64,000 bases of DNA. Source: Ardenticatenales bacterium (lineage in GTDB: Bacteria > Chloroflexota > Anaerolineae > Promineifilales > Promineifilaceae). The stretch is taken from NCBI GenBank assembly GCA_020634575.1, contig JACKBM010000009.1:1-64000 (forward strand). The letters are read 5' to 3'. A program made the translations under genes and the position numbers. How positions within the stretch are numbered: the stretch's first letter is position 1; each line of letters opens with the position of its first letter. This document shows positions 25,604-35,042 of this stretch, in pieces. The notes beneath the pieces were generated by a model. It saw only the letters and a program-made list of their open reading frames with translations, did not search any database and was not told the origin of the DNA.

Positions 25604-25611
<8 letters not shown>
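25003..25611 (+). CDS. Degenerate SAM-methyltransferase-like protein
   Basis: A 202-residue protein. The middle (SFDRIYWQEPGYFRGDRKAV, LAARLAPAGSLTIQTRLS) resembles motifs II-III of class-I methyltransferases. The second half (YLNAFHALLEPG, PVWEKWLAAAGLEIASFATED) resembles their C-terminal region. The glycine-rich SAM-binding motif I (GxGxG) is absent and the N-terminus is too short to hold it, so catalytic activity is doubtful. It overlaps paralogue 3 by 4 bp and miaB by 8 bp, hence translational coupling. It may be a decayed or repurposed enzyme. Confidence 0.6.
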
Positions 25612-26962
<1,351 letters not shown>

Positions 26963-26971
26963 GGAGCAGCC

Positions 26972-27286
26972 ATGATCCGCGTTTCGATTTGCTATCCCAA
27001 AACCGACGACAGCCATTTTGACATGGCCTACTACCTGGCCACCCACATGCCGCTCTGTCGCGACCGGCTCACCGAATTCGGCCTGACCGATATCGGCGTC
27101 GACAAAGTGATCGCCAACGGCACCCCCGGTGCTGCGCCCGTCTACGCCGCCATCGGCTATCTCACCCTGGAAAGCCTCGAAGGGTTCCAAACCGGCATGA
27201 AAGCCCACGCCCGCGAAATCCTCGGCGACATCCCGAATTTCACGAATGTGGAGCCGGTGGTGAGTATTAGCCGAGTGGAAATGTAG
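26972..27286 (+). CDS. EthD-family ferredoxin-like-fold protein
   Basis: A 104-residue protein starting behind AAGGAGC. It has the EthD pattern: an N-terminal strand (IRVSICYPK), DMAYYLATHMPLCRDRL and YAAIGYLTLESLEGFQTGM, ending in VVSISRVEM. The family forms dimeric alpha+beta barrels, often described near oxidative degradation genes; specific function is unknown. It is the last gene of the operon. Its TAG stop is the first three bases of the following repeat element. Confidence 0.85.
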   Translation: MIRVSICYPKTDDSHFDMAYYLATHMPLCRDRLTEFGLTDIGVDKVIANGTPGAAPVYAAIGYLTLESLEGFQTGMKAHAREILGDIPNFTNVEPVVSISRVEM

Positions 27287-27472
27287 CTGTTAGCTGTCAG
27301 TACGGGCTTCGCCCTTTTAGCTGTCAGTACGGGCTGCGCCCTTTCGGTAATCAGAAACTGAATACTGAAAGCGCAGCGTACCGAAAGCGCAGCGTACCGA
27401 AAGCGCAGCGTACCGAAAGCGCAGCGTACAACAGCTAAAGGGCCACCGGCCCGTGCTAACAGCTATCAGCCA
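27284..27472. repeat. Composite GTAC mini-hairpin repeat element, copy 3
   Basis: The element lies between convergent genes and supplies both stop codons: TAGCTGTTAGCTGTCAG on the left (TAG of the EthD-like gene) and its inverse GCTAACAGCTATCAGCC on the right (TGA of the Nudix gene on the minus strand). Inside are GTACGGGCTTCGCCC and GTACGGGCTGCGCCCTTTC hairpins and a four-unit run of the 16-bp unit ccgaaagcgcagcgta (27365-27428, first unit ctgaaa...). Confidence 0.88.
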
Positions 27473-28053
27473 ACCGCCTCCCGCAAAAACCCCATCATCC
27501 GCAACGTAAATCCCCAAATCACATCCTCGCCGAACTGAATGCCGGGGAAGGTTCGGGGCGGGTCGCCGTATTGGAGGGTGGTGGCGTTGGCCGGGTCCCA
27601 GAGGTGGTTAAGCGGGATCCAGAAGGCGGCGTCCAGTTCGCCGTTGAGGTGAAATGGAGGTGGCGGGGCGGGGAGGCTGTAGAGAACCGGCCGGACAAAG
27701 AGTGGCGGCCGCGTGGCCGTGCCAAAGGTTTGTAACAGCTCAAGGGCGCCAAAGGGCTGCAGATTCCCCAGCGGCAGCCCTGTCTCTTCTTCCGCCTCAC
27801 GAATGGCGATATCGTGAAACGTCCGATCTTCGGGTTCGCCCTTGCCGCCGGGAAATGCCATATCGCCCGACCAGGGATCACCCGGGTAAGCCGCCCGCCG
27901 GCCAACGCAAAGACATAATTCGCCCCCAATCACCGTAAACAACATGGCAACTGCTGAGCAGCGTTTGTCCGGCAGCAAGGTAAGGTCCGGCAGGGTACGG
28001 GCGGCAAAAATCTGTTGGAGCTGGGTTAGCGTGAGCGTCTGAAGCGAAACCAT
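27466..28053 (-). CDS. Nudix hydrolase, CoA-pyrophosphatase-like
   Basis: A 195-residue protein; I chose ATG 28053 (the open frame extends to 28158, but that stretch contains a palindromic repeat). The Nudix box is present in the form seen in CoA/NAD diphosphatases (YeaB/NUDT7 type): MAFPGGKGEPED then AIREAEEETGL. The preceding SAVAMLF strand and the C-terminal WIPLNHLWDP and GEDVIWGFTLRMM motifs also match that group. The enzyme would hydrolyse a nucleoside-diphosphate-X substrate; CoA is a guess from similarity. Confidence 0.88.
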   Translation of the reverse strand: MVSLQTLTLTQLQQIFAARTLPDLTLLPDKRCSAVAMLFTVIGGELCLCVGRRAAYPGDPWSGDMAFPGGKGEPEDRTFHDIAIREAEEETGLPLGNLQPFGALELLQTFGTATRPPLFVRPVLYSLPAPPPPFHLNGELDAAFWIPLNHLWDPANATTLQYGDPPRTFPGIQFGEDVIWGFTLRMMGFLREAVG

Positions 28054-28092
28054 AAGAGCCCAATGATGGCGCAGAATGACAAACATGCAAAC

Positions 28093-28146
28093 GGGTACCG
28101 CCCAACCCGACGGGTTAGCGGTAACCCGACGGGTTGGGCAGTACCC
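28093..28146. repeat. Hairpin of the AACCCGACGGGTT palindrome family
   Basis: The arms GCCCAACCCGACGGGTT (28100-28116) and AACCCGACGGGTTGGGC (28123-28139) pair with one central mismatch, extended outward by GGGTAC/GTACCC. It is related in layout to the hairpin at 10142 and the tandem array at 58483. Confidence 0.75.
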
Positions 28147-28269
28147 CTCGCCGGTCACCTGCGCGGCTATACATCTATTCCCCCACCGTCGTTTCTCGGG
28201 TAGAATGTTGCCAGGGAAGGCAGTGGCAACGGCCTGGTCTCAGGCAAGAGGCAACGGTAACCGGACAAG

Positions 28270-29013
28270 ATGGCACAGGAAAAGCTCAAAGAAATCCTGC
28301 AGACGGCGACACTGGAGCTTCCGTTCCGGGCGTTTCTGATTTCGCGCCAGGGCGAAATTATCGCCCAGCGCAATCAGGATGTGGCCGTTTCCAGCCTGGA
28401 GCGAATTGCCTTTCGGTTGGAGCGGACCTGGTCTGGCAATTCGGCTAACGTCCAGGTGCAGTTTTTGCAGGCCAGCTTACCGGCTAATGAGCTGATCTTC
28501 TATACCCGGGAACTGGAGAAGGAACTGCTGCTAACAATCGGGGCAATGACGGAGACTAGCATCGCGAGGCTGCGCCAGCAGGCGGATATAATTGCCCAGC
28601 TTTACCTGCAAGCGCACTCTGGCCGGAGTGGGCCGGAGGAAGTGCTGCTGCACCGGCCGGTTAACGGCACCAAAGATGCTGTCTATGCCATCGTCTGGCA
28701 GCCGCTGCGCCCTCTGCCCGCCTCCCAACACCAAACGCTGCAGCATAGCCTCACCCAGCTGGCCGAAAGCAACGGCTGCCAGCTCCACCATCTCGGTGTC
28801 GATGCCGGCTATATCCAGGTGTTGGTGGCCTGCCCGCCGGGCCGCAGCAGCGCCTGGGCGGCCCACCTGCTCAAGAGCGGCTCCGAACAGGGTCTGCAGC
28901 AGCAAAACGGCAGCAACACCCCGCTCTGGCGACCTGGCTATTACGCCAGTGAAGCCAAAGTCCCCTTCCCGGCCGACGAACTCAAACGGGTCTTCGTCGC
29001 TGACGGCTCCTGA
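28270..29013 (+). CDS. Roadblock/LC7-like domain fused to a degenerate Y1-transposase-like domain
   Basis: A 247-residue protein. Residues ~1-115 follow the roadblock/LC7 plan (AFLISRQGEIIAQRN, then an amphipathic helix SLERIAFRLERTW, strands and a final helix), a dimerisation fold of GTPase-linked regulators. Residues ~128-240 match the order of IS200-like Y1 transposases: YAIVWQPLRPLP, CQLHHLGVDAGYIQVLVACP, AAHLLKSGSEQ and LWRPGYYASE. The HUH metal motif is lost (GYIQ where HVH is expected) and the catalytic Tyr helix is missing, so it is probably a domesticated nucleic-acid-binding module. No repeat ends or partner transposon genes flank it. Confidence 0.65.
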   Translation: MAQEKLKEILQTATLELPFRAFLISRQGEIIAQRNQDVAVSSLERIAFRLERTWSGNSANVQVQFLQASLPANELIFYTRELEKELLLTIGAMTETSIARLRQQADIIAQLYLQAHSGRSGPEEVLLHRPVNGTKDAVYAIVWQPLRPLPASQHQTLQHSLTQLAESNGCQLHHLGVDAGYIQVLVACPPGRSSAWAAHLLKSGSEQGLQQQNGSNTPLWRPGYYASEAKVPFPADELKRVFVADGS

Positions 29014-29102
29014 TCAGGCTGCTAAGAAACTGGGCGCTCTGCGCCCTACTCTTTCAGGTAGCCCTGTTTCTTGCCTTATTGAACGCGGTCCCCGCGTGGC
29101 CT

Positions 29103-29654
29103 TTATCTAGACAACAAACGCCGACCGCCCCAAACAACCAGCCCTACCAGCAGAAACAGCGCCGCCACGCCCAGCAACCCAAACTTGAGGCTGGCACACA
29201 ACCAGGCCAGCTGCGCCAGGTTAGTGGCCGGCCCATGTAACAGCTCCTGAATCAGGGCGATATTCTCGATAGCATCCAATGGCCCGGTCAACAAAACAAC
29301 CCAGGCAACCAGGTTAGCCGCACGTTGCCAGCCGGCTGGCAGCCGGGCTCCCAACAACACAGCGCTCAGGGAAAACCACAGTGGGTAAACAAATAAGTAG
29401 AGAAAATCCAGCCCTTGCAGCAGGAAAGCATTCTCCCAGGCCCCGGACGGCCAGGAGGTGAGGACCTGTTCGGTGGCCGTGACGGTCCGGGCCAGCTCAA
29501 AGGAGACGATACCGGCCGGTGCCGCCGATGTCTTCAGGGGTTCGCCCAATCGGCCCAGCACCTGCGACAAAATTACTGTCAGAATCAACAGTATCAGCAA
29601 CAGCCAGGGGCGCGCACGCGGGGTAATCCAGCCAAATGGGTGTTGTTTAAGCAT
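29103..29654 (-). CDS. Hypothetical membrane protein, four predicted helices
   Basis: A 183-residue protein starting at ATG 29654 behind GAGGAAAAG. The transmembrane helices are visible as WLLLILLILTVILSQVLG, LDFLYLFVYPLWFSLSAVLL, AANLVAWVVLLTGPLDAIEN and FGLLGVAALFLLVGLVVWGG. The loop AGIVSFELARTVTATEQVLTS and the conserved-looking LDAIEN segment recall small integral-membrane proteins of unknown function. No enzymatic motif is seen. Confidence 0.7.
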   Translation of the reverse strand: MLKQHPFGWITPRARPWLLLILLILTVILSQVLGRLGEPLKTSAAPAGIVSFELARTVTATEQVLTSWPSGAWENAFLLQGLDFLYLFVYPLWFSLSAVLLGARLPAGWQRAANLVAWVVLLTGPLDAIENIALIQELLHGPATNLAQLAWLCASLKFGLLGVAALFLLVGLVVWGGRRLLSR

Positions 29655-29750
29655 TATTCTTTTCCTCTGACAGGCTTTGGCCCAAGCCGGCCAACTTGAG
29701 CCAGGAATGGCCCCTTCAGCAATGCTCTGAGCCCTGGCTGAGTCAGGCTG

Positions 29751-29770
29751 AGTGCCCTCAGGCACTTTTT
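29751..29770 (+). terminator. Small intrinsic terminator
   Basis: AGTGCC-CTCA-GGCACT followed by a short T run. No plus-strand gene ends nearby, so it may close a small RNA or be fortuitous. The rest of 29655-29850 shows nothing else I can name. Confidence 0.4.
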
Positions 29771-29850
29771 CTATCTCAGACCTGCAATTCATTGCCGGTC
29801 TCGCCGGTGTCGACGTTAGCTAAAGCCTGTTTCCTCTGACGGCCAGCTTG

Positions 29851-29856
29851 TACAAT
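29851..29856 (+). promoter_or_regulatory. -10 element directly before the flavodoxin-like gene
   Basis: TACAAT ends seven bases before the ATG at 29864 and no SD is present, so transcription would start at or next to the start codon. Confidence 0.5.
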
Positions 29857-29863
29857 AGCCGCC

Positions 29864-30391
29864 ATGAACAACAACGCAATTATCGTCTTTGGCAGCTCGC
29901 GCCGCCACGGTTACACCGGCCAGCTGGTCGATGAAGTCGCCCGGCGCCACCAACTCCGCATCGTCGACGTCAGCGATTACCAGATGACCCCCTACGATTA
30001 TGAGCAACGGAATCGGGATGACGATTTCCTGCCGCTCATGCGCGAGGTCGCCAGCTATTCCCAGATTATTCTCGCCTCACCCGTTTACTGGTATACCATG
30101 AGCAGCCAGCTCAAGGTGTTTGTGGACCGCTGGAATGATTTGCTCACCATTGAAAAGGATCTGGGCCGGACGCTGCGCGGCAAAAGCGGCCTGGTCATCT
30201 CGACAGGTGGTGACGTCCGGCCGGAACGGAGCTTTGCCGAGTGCTTTATGCACAGTTTTCAGTTCATGGGGATGAGTTACGACGGCCTGTTGTATTGCCC
30301 GACTGATTCCGGCCGGTCTCTCGACCTCAGCGAACACGAGGCCGCCATCGCCGCTTTCAGCCAGAAAATCTATCCGATTTCGCCGAGCTGA
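29864..30391 (+). CDS. Flavodoxin-like NAD(P)H:FMN reductase family protein
   Basis: A 175-residue FMN-binding protein of the flavodoxin/NADPH-dependent FMN reductase fold. It has an N-terminal strand-loop IIVFGSSRRHGYTGQLVDEV (phosphate-binding SSRRHGYT), a flavin-contact motif LASPVYWYTMSSQLKVFVDRW and a VISTGGDVRPERSF loop. These features are typical of azoreductase- or IsfD-like electron carriers. The substrate is unknown. Its end overlaps the convergent histidine phosphatase gene by 22 bp, and no SD is seen. Confidence 0.85.
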   Translation: MNNNAIIVFGSSRRHGYTGQLVDEVARRHQLRIVDVSDYQMTPYDYEQRNRDDDFLPLMREVASYSQIILASPVYWYTMSSQLKVFVDRWNDLLTIEKDLGRTLRGKSGLVISTGGDVRPERSFAECFMHSFQFMGMSYDGLLYCPTDSGRSLDLSEHEAAIAAFSQKIYPISPS

Positions 30392-30915
30392 TATTCCCAG
30401 CCTTCCCGCCAGGCAAAATCCTGCCGTATCAGCTCCGCCAGCGGTTGACCATTCAGGTAATGGTCCAGCGCCCAACGCGTGGCCACATGGCCAATAACCA
30501 GGACCCGGACGCCTTGCCAGCGCAATGCCAGATCTGGCAAGAAACGCCCGACGCGAGCCACGGCCTGCCGCCAGCTTTCGCCACCTGGATATGCTTCATC
30601 CAGATAGCGGCTCTTGTTCTGGTGCAGTTGAGCGGAGGGGGTGCTGTTCAACTGGCCATAATCACATTCGCGCAGACGCCAATCGAACAAAATGGGGATC
30701 TCCGTCTGGCCGAAAGCAATCGTCACCGTTTCCACCGCCCGATGCAGATCCGAGGTGAACACGGCCGCTATGTTATCCGCCGCGCGCCGCTGGCCCAACT
30801 CGGCCGCCAGCTGACGCCCGGCCGGGGAGAGCCGCCCCGGATGCCAGCCTGTCGCCAGCCCGCGCTCATTATCCTCGCTCAGCGAATGAGTCTCAAAGAC
30901 AATCTGGACTGCCAT
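30370..30915 (-). CDS. Histidine phosphatase family protein with variant RHG motif
   Basis: A 181-residue member of the phosphoglycerate-mutase-like superfamily. The usual N-terminal RHGE is replaced by FETHSLSEDNERG, keeping the nucleophile His10 but losing the flanking Arg and Gly. The second half keeps FTSDLHRAVETV, the acid WRLRECDYGQLN and the second His in VLVIGHVATRWALDHYL. This ETHS..DNE subgroup occurs in several phyla and its substrate is not known to me. Loss of the phosphate-binding Arg suggests altered specificity. Confidence 0.85.
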   Translation of the reverse strand: MAVQIVFETHSLSEDNERGLATGWHPGRLSPAGRQLAAELGQRRAADNIAAVFTSDLHRAVETVTIAFGQTEIPILFDWRLRECDYGQLNSTPSAQLHQNKSRYLDEAYPGGESWRQAVARVGRFLPDLALRWQGVRVLVIGHVATRWALDHYLNGQPLAELIRQDFAWREGWEYQLGEIG

Positions 30916-30922
30916 TACCAGT

Positions 30923-31384
30923 CTATTTCGCGGGGTCCTGACGCGACCGCATCAATTGCACGACTGCGGTCCCAAAGAAAATGAGCGCCAAGGAACAGGG
31001 GCAGCCAATGGCGCCCCAGAACCCCACTGTTCTGTACAGGAGGCCTACTGGCAGCCAAAGCCGAACAGAGTCAACGGCGCCAGTTTCCAATTGGTAGAGC
31101 TGATAAAAGACAAGGCCGGCAAACAAGAGGGCCAGCGCCGAATAACCCAGCATATGGTACCATTTGGACCCATCTTTCTTCTCGGTAGACGTATTGCGAG
31201 CGGGTCTTTTAGCGGCCTCTTCAGGCTGGCTGATTCGGGTTTGTGGCGGGTCGACGGCTGCCTTGCCCCGCACGATGGCCGCACAAGTTGGGCAAAGCAA
31301 GGCATCAGCCCCGCTCTTGCGCCGGGCAGTCACCGCCTCAGCCGGGTCCATCGACTCGCCGCATCGGTCACAGGTTACTCTCAT
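30923..31384 (-). CDS. Zinc-ribbon membrane protein, unknown function
   Basis: A 153-residue protein starting at ATG 31384 behind GGGAGA. The N-terminus carries a four-Cys knuckle pair (CDRCGESM and CPTCAAIV), followed by a charged linker. Two predicted transmembrane helices follow (MLGYSALALLFAGLVFYQLY and AIGCPCSLALIFFGTAVVQL). The topology resembles small membrane-tethered zinc-ribbon proteins. It ends 7 bp before the histidine phosphatase start, so they share a transcript. Confidence 0.7.
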   Translation of the reverse strand: MRVTCDRCGESMDPAEAVTARRKSGADALLCPTCAAIVRGKAAVDPPQTRISQPEEAAKRPARNTSTEKKDGSKWYHMLGYSALALLFAGLVFYQLYQLETGAVDSVRLWLPVGLLYRTVGFWGAIGCPCSLALIFFGTAVVQLMRSRQDPAK

Positions 31385-31513
31385 GGCATCTCCCTCTTGT
31401 GATGTTGCTGTTGGGCACGAAGTTCAGTCCCACCTATTCTAGCGAGAAAACTGGTCCATCGCATCAGCCCACGCTTAAAAAAAGTACATTCGTTCGAGTC
31501 CCGGCCGGTTCGC

Positions 31514-31522
31514 TGGTATAAT
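31514..31522 (+). promoter_or_regulatory. Extended -10 promoter of polA
   Basis: TGGTATAAT is a perfect -10 hexamer with TGn extension, ending 10 nt before the ATG at 31533. The predicted transcript start, near 31529, leaves a leader of about 4 nt without an SD. Confidence 0.65.
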
Positions 31523-31532
31523 TGGCCGCAAT

Positions 31533-34337
31533 ATGCCACAAAAGAAACTTGTCCTCATAGACGGCCATGCGCTGGCCTACCGTGTCTTCTTCGGCCTTCC
31601 CCTGGAAGCGTTTACCACTAAAAGCGGCGAACCCACCAATGCGACGTACGGTTTTACCCGGACGTTGATGGATCAGCTGTTCGCTGACAATCCGCCGCAA
31701 TATCTGGCGGTCAGCTTTGACGTCGGCAAAACCTTCCGCGATGAGATGTTTGCCGAGTACAAAGGCACCCGGGAAAAAATGCCGGACGAACTGCGCGTCC
31801 AGATTGACCGCATCCGTGAGGTCGTGCGCGCCTTTAACATCCCCATCCTGGAGTTGGATGGCTTTGAGGCGGATGACGTGCTCGGCACCGTCGCCCGGCA
31901 GGCGGCGCCATTGGGCGTGCCCGTCCAGATCATCACGGGCGACCGGGATTTGCTCCAACTGGTCAATGACAACACCATCGTCGAGCTGCCGCCCGGCCGC
32001 TTCTCGTCAGACCCGCAGCTGTATGATGAAGATGCGGTGATTGCGAAATATGGGATCCGGCCGGATCAAATCGTCGACTGGAAAGCGCTGACCGGCGACA
32101 CCAGCGACAACATCCCTGGCGTTGCCGGTGTGGGCGACAAAACAGCCGTCAACCTGCTGCAAACATACGGCACCCTGGACAACATCTACGCCAACCTTGA
32201 AGAGGTCCAGACCCGCTTCCGCAACAAGCTGGCCGATGGCAAGGATAGCGCCTATCTCAGCCAGAAACTGGCCCGCATCGTCACCGATGCCCCCATCACC
32301 CTGGATATCGAAGCCTGCCTGGCTCATGATTTTGATGCCAACGGCGTCCTGGCCCTGTTCCAGGAGCTGGAATTCCGCTCGCTGACCAACCGGCTGCTGG
32401 AAGTCGCCAGCGGCGAGGGCGCCGACGTTTTTGTGGGCGAAACCATTGAAGCGCCCAAGGGGACCGAAACCATCCTGGTCCAGACCGAGGCAGAGCTGGC
32501 GAAGATGGTCAAGGCGCTGGAAAAGGCAAAACTGATCGCCTTTGACTGTGAGACAACCAGCCTGGACAAGCTGACCGCCAGACTGGTCGGCATCTCCCTG
32601 GCTGTGGAGCCGCCTTTTGGCTACTACATCCCGGTGGGCCACATCGAGAATCAGGAACAGGCCAAGTCGGGCCAGATGATGCTGTTTGCCAGCGAGGCCA
32701 AACTGGCCGAGAACCAGTTGCCAATGGACAAGGTCCTGACGGCGATCCGGCCGGCGCTGACCAACCCGGACATTCCCAAGATCGCTCACAACGCCAAATT
32801 TGATTACATCATCCTGCAACGCCACGGCCTGACCATCAGCCCGATCGGTGGCGACACCATGATTGCGGAATGGCTCTCGGACCCGGGCACCAAGTTTAAG
32901 GGGCTGAAAGATTTGGCCCTGCAAAGGCTCGGCATCGAGATGACCGAAATCACGGAGCTGATCGGCAAGGGGCGCAACCAGATTACCTTTGCCGAAGTGC
33001 CCATCGAGGATGCCGCCCCATACGCGGCGGCCGATGCGGACATGACGCTTCGGCTGTATGAACCGTTGCAGGCAGAGGTCAAGGAAAAGGCGATGCTTGA
33101 GCTACAGCAGCTTGAGCTGGATCTGATCCCGATCCTGGCAGACATGGAACAGGCGGGCATCGGCGTCGATGTGCCCTTCCTCAAGGAGATGTCGGGAGAG
33201 CTGGAAACGCAGATCAACGAGGAAGAAGCCCGCATCTTTGAGATTGCCGGCCATCCCTTTAATGTCAATTCGACCCAGCAGCTCAGCGACGTCCTATTCA
33301 AAGAACTCAATCTGCCCCACGAGCGGCTGCGCCGCACCTCCAGCGGCCATTATTCGACCGCTTCAGACGTTTTGGAAGGCTTGAAGCCGGCTGATGAGCA
33401 GGGCATCGTCAAATCCATTCTCAACTACCGGGAAATGCAGAAGCTCAAGAGCACCTACGTGGATGCGCTGCCGGAGATGGTCAACGAAGAGACCGGCCGG
33501 ATCCACACCAGCTTCAATCAGACCGGCGCCATTACCGGCCGGATCGCTTCGAGCAATCCCAACCTGCAAAACATCCCCATCCGCACCGAGATGGGCCAGC
33601 AGATCCGGCGCGGTTTTGTAGCCCGGCCCGGCTGGCAATTCCTGGCGGCGGACTACTCCCAGGTGGAGCTGCGCATCCTGGCCCATATCAGCCAGGACGA
33701 GGCCCTGCTGGATGCTTTCCGCCACGACCAGGACATTCACCGCACCACCGCTGCCGCCGTCTACAGCATCGGCCTGGACGACGTGACCTACAACCAGCGC
33801 CGCTTTGCCAAGGCGGTCAATTTCGGTCTGATCTACGGGATGGGGCCGTTCCGGCTGGCCCGGGATTCGGAACTGACGCTGGCGGAAGCGGAAAACTTCA
33901 TCAAGACCTACTTTGAACGTTTCCCGGGCATCAATGAATACCTGGAAAAGACCAAGGAGCTGGCGCGCACCCAGGGCTACGTCGAGACGTTGTTTGGGCG
34001 GCGCCGTTACTTCCCGGTGTTCCAGGTACCGGCCGGTCGCGCCAATCGCCAGGCCGTCAACCGGGCTGAACGCGAAGCCGTCAACCATCCGATTCAGGGC
34101 ACCGCGGCCGATATCGTCAAGATCGCCATGGTGCGCCTGCACAAGGCGTTGACCGGTAACTACCAGGCCAAGATGCTGCTCCAGGTTCATGACGAACTCG
34201 TCCTGGAAGTGCCGGATGCCGAAGTCACCGCCGTGCGCGAAATCGTCGTTGACACGATGTCCGGCGCCTTTGAGTTGGCTGTCCCGCTGAAAGTCGAAGC
34301 CAGCACTGGTCACAACTGGCTGGAGTTAAAGGATTAA
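31533..34337 (+). CDS. polA: DNA polymerase I
   Basis: A 934-residue, three-domain enzyme for Okazaki fragment maturation and repair. Residues 1-~295 are the 5'-nuclease/FEN domain (LIDGHALAYRVFFG, DGFEADDVLGT, ITGDRDLLQLV, GVAGVGDKTAVNLLQ). Residues ~310-510 are a DEDD 3'-5' exonuclease whose acidic residues appear intact (LIAFDCETTSLDKL, KIAHNAKFDYIIL, AAADADMTLRLYE), so proofreading is plausible. The family-A polymerase domain has ADYSQVELRILAH, the O-helix RRFAKAVNFGLIYGMG and the C-motif LLQVHDELVLEVP. A one-base gap to xpt indicates co-transcription. Confidence 0.98.
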   Translation: MPQKKLVLIDGHALAYRVFFGLPLEAFTTKSGEPTNATYGFTRTLMDQLFADNPPQYLAVSFDVGKTFRDEMFAEYKGTREKMPDELRVQIDRIREVVRAFNIPILELDGFEADDVLGTVARQAAPLGVPVQIITGDRDLLQLVNDNTIVELPPGRFSSDPQLYDEDAVIAKYGIRPDQIVDWKALTGDTSDNIPGVAGVGDKTAVNLLQTYGTLDNIYANLEEVQTRFRNKLADGKDSAYLSQKLARIVTDAPITLDIEACLAHDFDANGVLALFQELEFRSLTNRLLEVASGEGADVFVGETIEAPKGTETILVQTEAELAKMVKALEKAKLIAFDCETTSLDKLTARLVGISLAVEPPFGYYIPVGHIENQEQAKSGQMMLFASEAKLAENQLPMDKVLTAIRPALTNPDIPKIAHNAKFDYIILQRHGLTISPIGGDTMIAEWLSDPGTKFKGLKDLALQRLGIEMTEITELIGKGRNQITFAEVPIEDAAPYAAADADMTLRLYEPLQAEVKEKAMLELQQLELDLIPILADMEQAGIGVDVPFLKEMSGELETQINEEEARIFEIAGHPFNVNSTQQLSDVLFKELNLPHERLRRTSSGHYSTASDVLEGLKPADEQGIVKSILNYREMQKLKSTYVDALPEMVNEETGRIHTSFNQTGAITGRIASSNPNLQNIPIRTEMGQQIRRGFVARPGWQFLAADYSQVELRILAHISQDEALLDAFRHDQDIHRTTAAAVYSIGLDDVTYNQRRFAKAVNFGLIYGMGPFRLARDSELTLAEAENFIKTYFERFPGINEYLEKTKELARTQGYVETLFGRRRYFPVFQVPAGRANRQAVNRAEREAVNHPIQGTAADIVKIAMVRLHKALTGNYQAKMLLQVHDELVLEVPDAEVTAVREIVVDTMSGAFELAVPLKVEASTGHNWLELKD

Positions 34338-34338
34338 G

Positions 34339-34917
34339 ATGGAAGATCTGGTTGCCCGATTACGGCAGGAAGCGCTCTACCTGGGGCGCGGCATCATCAA
34401 GGCGGATGGCTTCATCAACCATCAGCTCATCCCGGGGTTGACCATGGAAATGGGCCGGCAATTCGCCGCCCAGTTTGCCGAGTTAGGCGTTACGAACGTC
34501 AACAAAATCGTCACGGCGGAGGTCAGCGGGATTTCACCCGCTTTTGCCACCGCCTGCGCCCTCGATGTGCCGATGGTTTACGCCCGCAAGCATAAACCGA
34601 TCACCATGGCTGAAGGGGTATTTCACGCCGAGGCGCCCAGCCGCACCAAAGGGGGCGTCGTCCACCTCATGATCTCACCGGAATACCTGGGCCCGGCCGA
34701 CCGCGTCCTGCTCATCGACGATTTCCTGGCCACCGGCCTGACCATCAAGGCGCTGGCCGAGCTGATCCTGCAAAGCGGCGCCGAGTTGTTGGGTATCGGC
34801 TGCGTGGTGGAGAAGGTGTTTGAAACCGGCCGGTCCCTCCTGACCGACCTCAACATCCCCATCGTCACCCTGGCCAAAGTTGACCTTGTGGGTGACGACC
34901 AGATCCGCATTTATTAG
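34339..34917 (+). CDS. xpt: Xanthine phosphoribosyltransferase
   Basis: A 192-residue type-I PRTase that converts xanthine and PRPP to XMP in purine salvage. Length and motifs fit Xpt: LIPGLTMEMGRQFA, TAEVSGISPAFATA, VYARKHKPITM, the PRPP-binding VLLIDDFLATGLTIKAL and the C-terminal KVFETGRSLL. It follows polA by a single base with a start overlapping the polA end region, and no separate promoter is visible. No purine riboswitch precedes it. Confidence 0.92.
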   Translation: MEDLVARLRQEALYLGRGIIKADGFINHQLIPGLTMEMGRQFAAQFAELGVTNVNKIVTAEVSGISPAFATACALDVPMVYARKHKPITMAEGVFHAEAPSRTKGGVVHLMISPEYLGPADRVLLIDDFLATGLTIKALAELILQSGAELLGIGCVVEKVFETGRSLLTDLNIPIVTLAKVDLVGDDQIRIY

Positions 34918-34923
34918 GAATTT

Positions 34924-34983
34924 GGCCGCGAATGGCGCTAATTTTCGCTAACCAGATTCGCGAAAATTAGCGCCATTTGCGGC
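34924..34983. repeat. GCCGCGAATGGCGC palindromic element, copy 1
   Basis: The left arm begins GCCGCGAATGGCGCTAATTT at 34924. The right arm ends at 34983 and is its inverse with a single mismatch (CATTTGCGGC). The loop is about 13 nt. It lies between convergent genes and could serve as a bidirectional terminator. Confidence 0.88.
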
Positions 34984-35015
34984 TATGCTTCTTTCAGGCT
35001 GGGCACGGCCCTACC

Positions 35016-35042
35016 CTGTCATGCTGAGCGCAGCGAAGCATC
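35016..35042. repeat. TGTCATGCTGAGCG...AGCATC dispersed repeat
   Basis: CTGTCATGCTGAGCGCAGCG followed by AAGCATC resembles a short dispersed repeat seen in many environmental bacteria. Here it abuts the stop codon of the DUF2330 gene. Partial relatives (TGTCATCCCGA) occur near 43331 and 62204. Confidence 0.55.
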
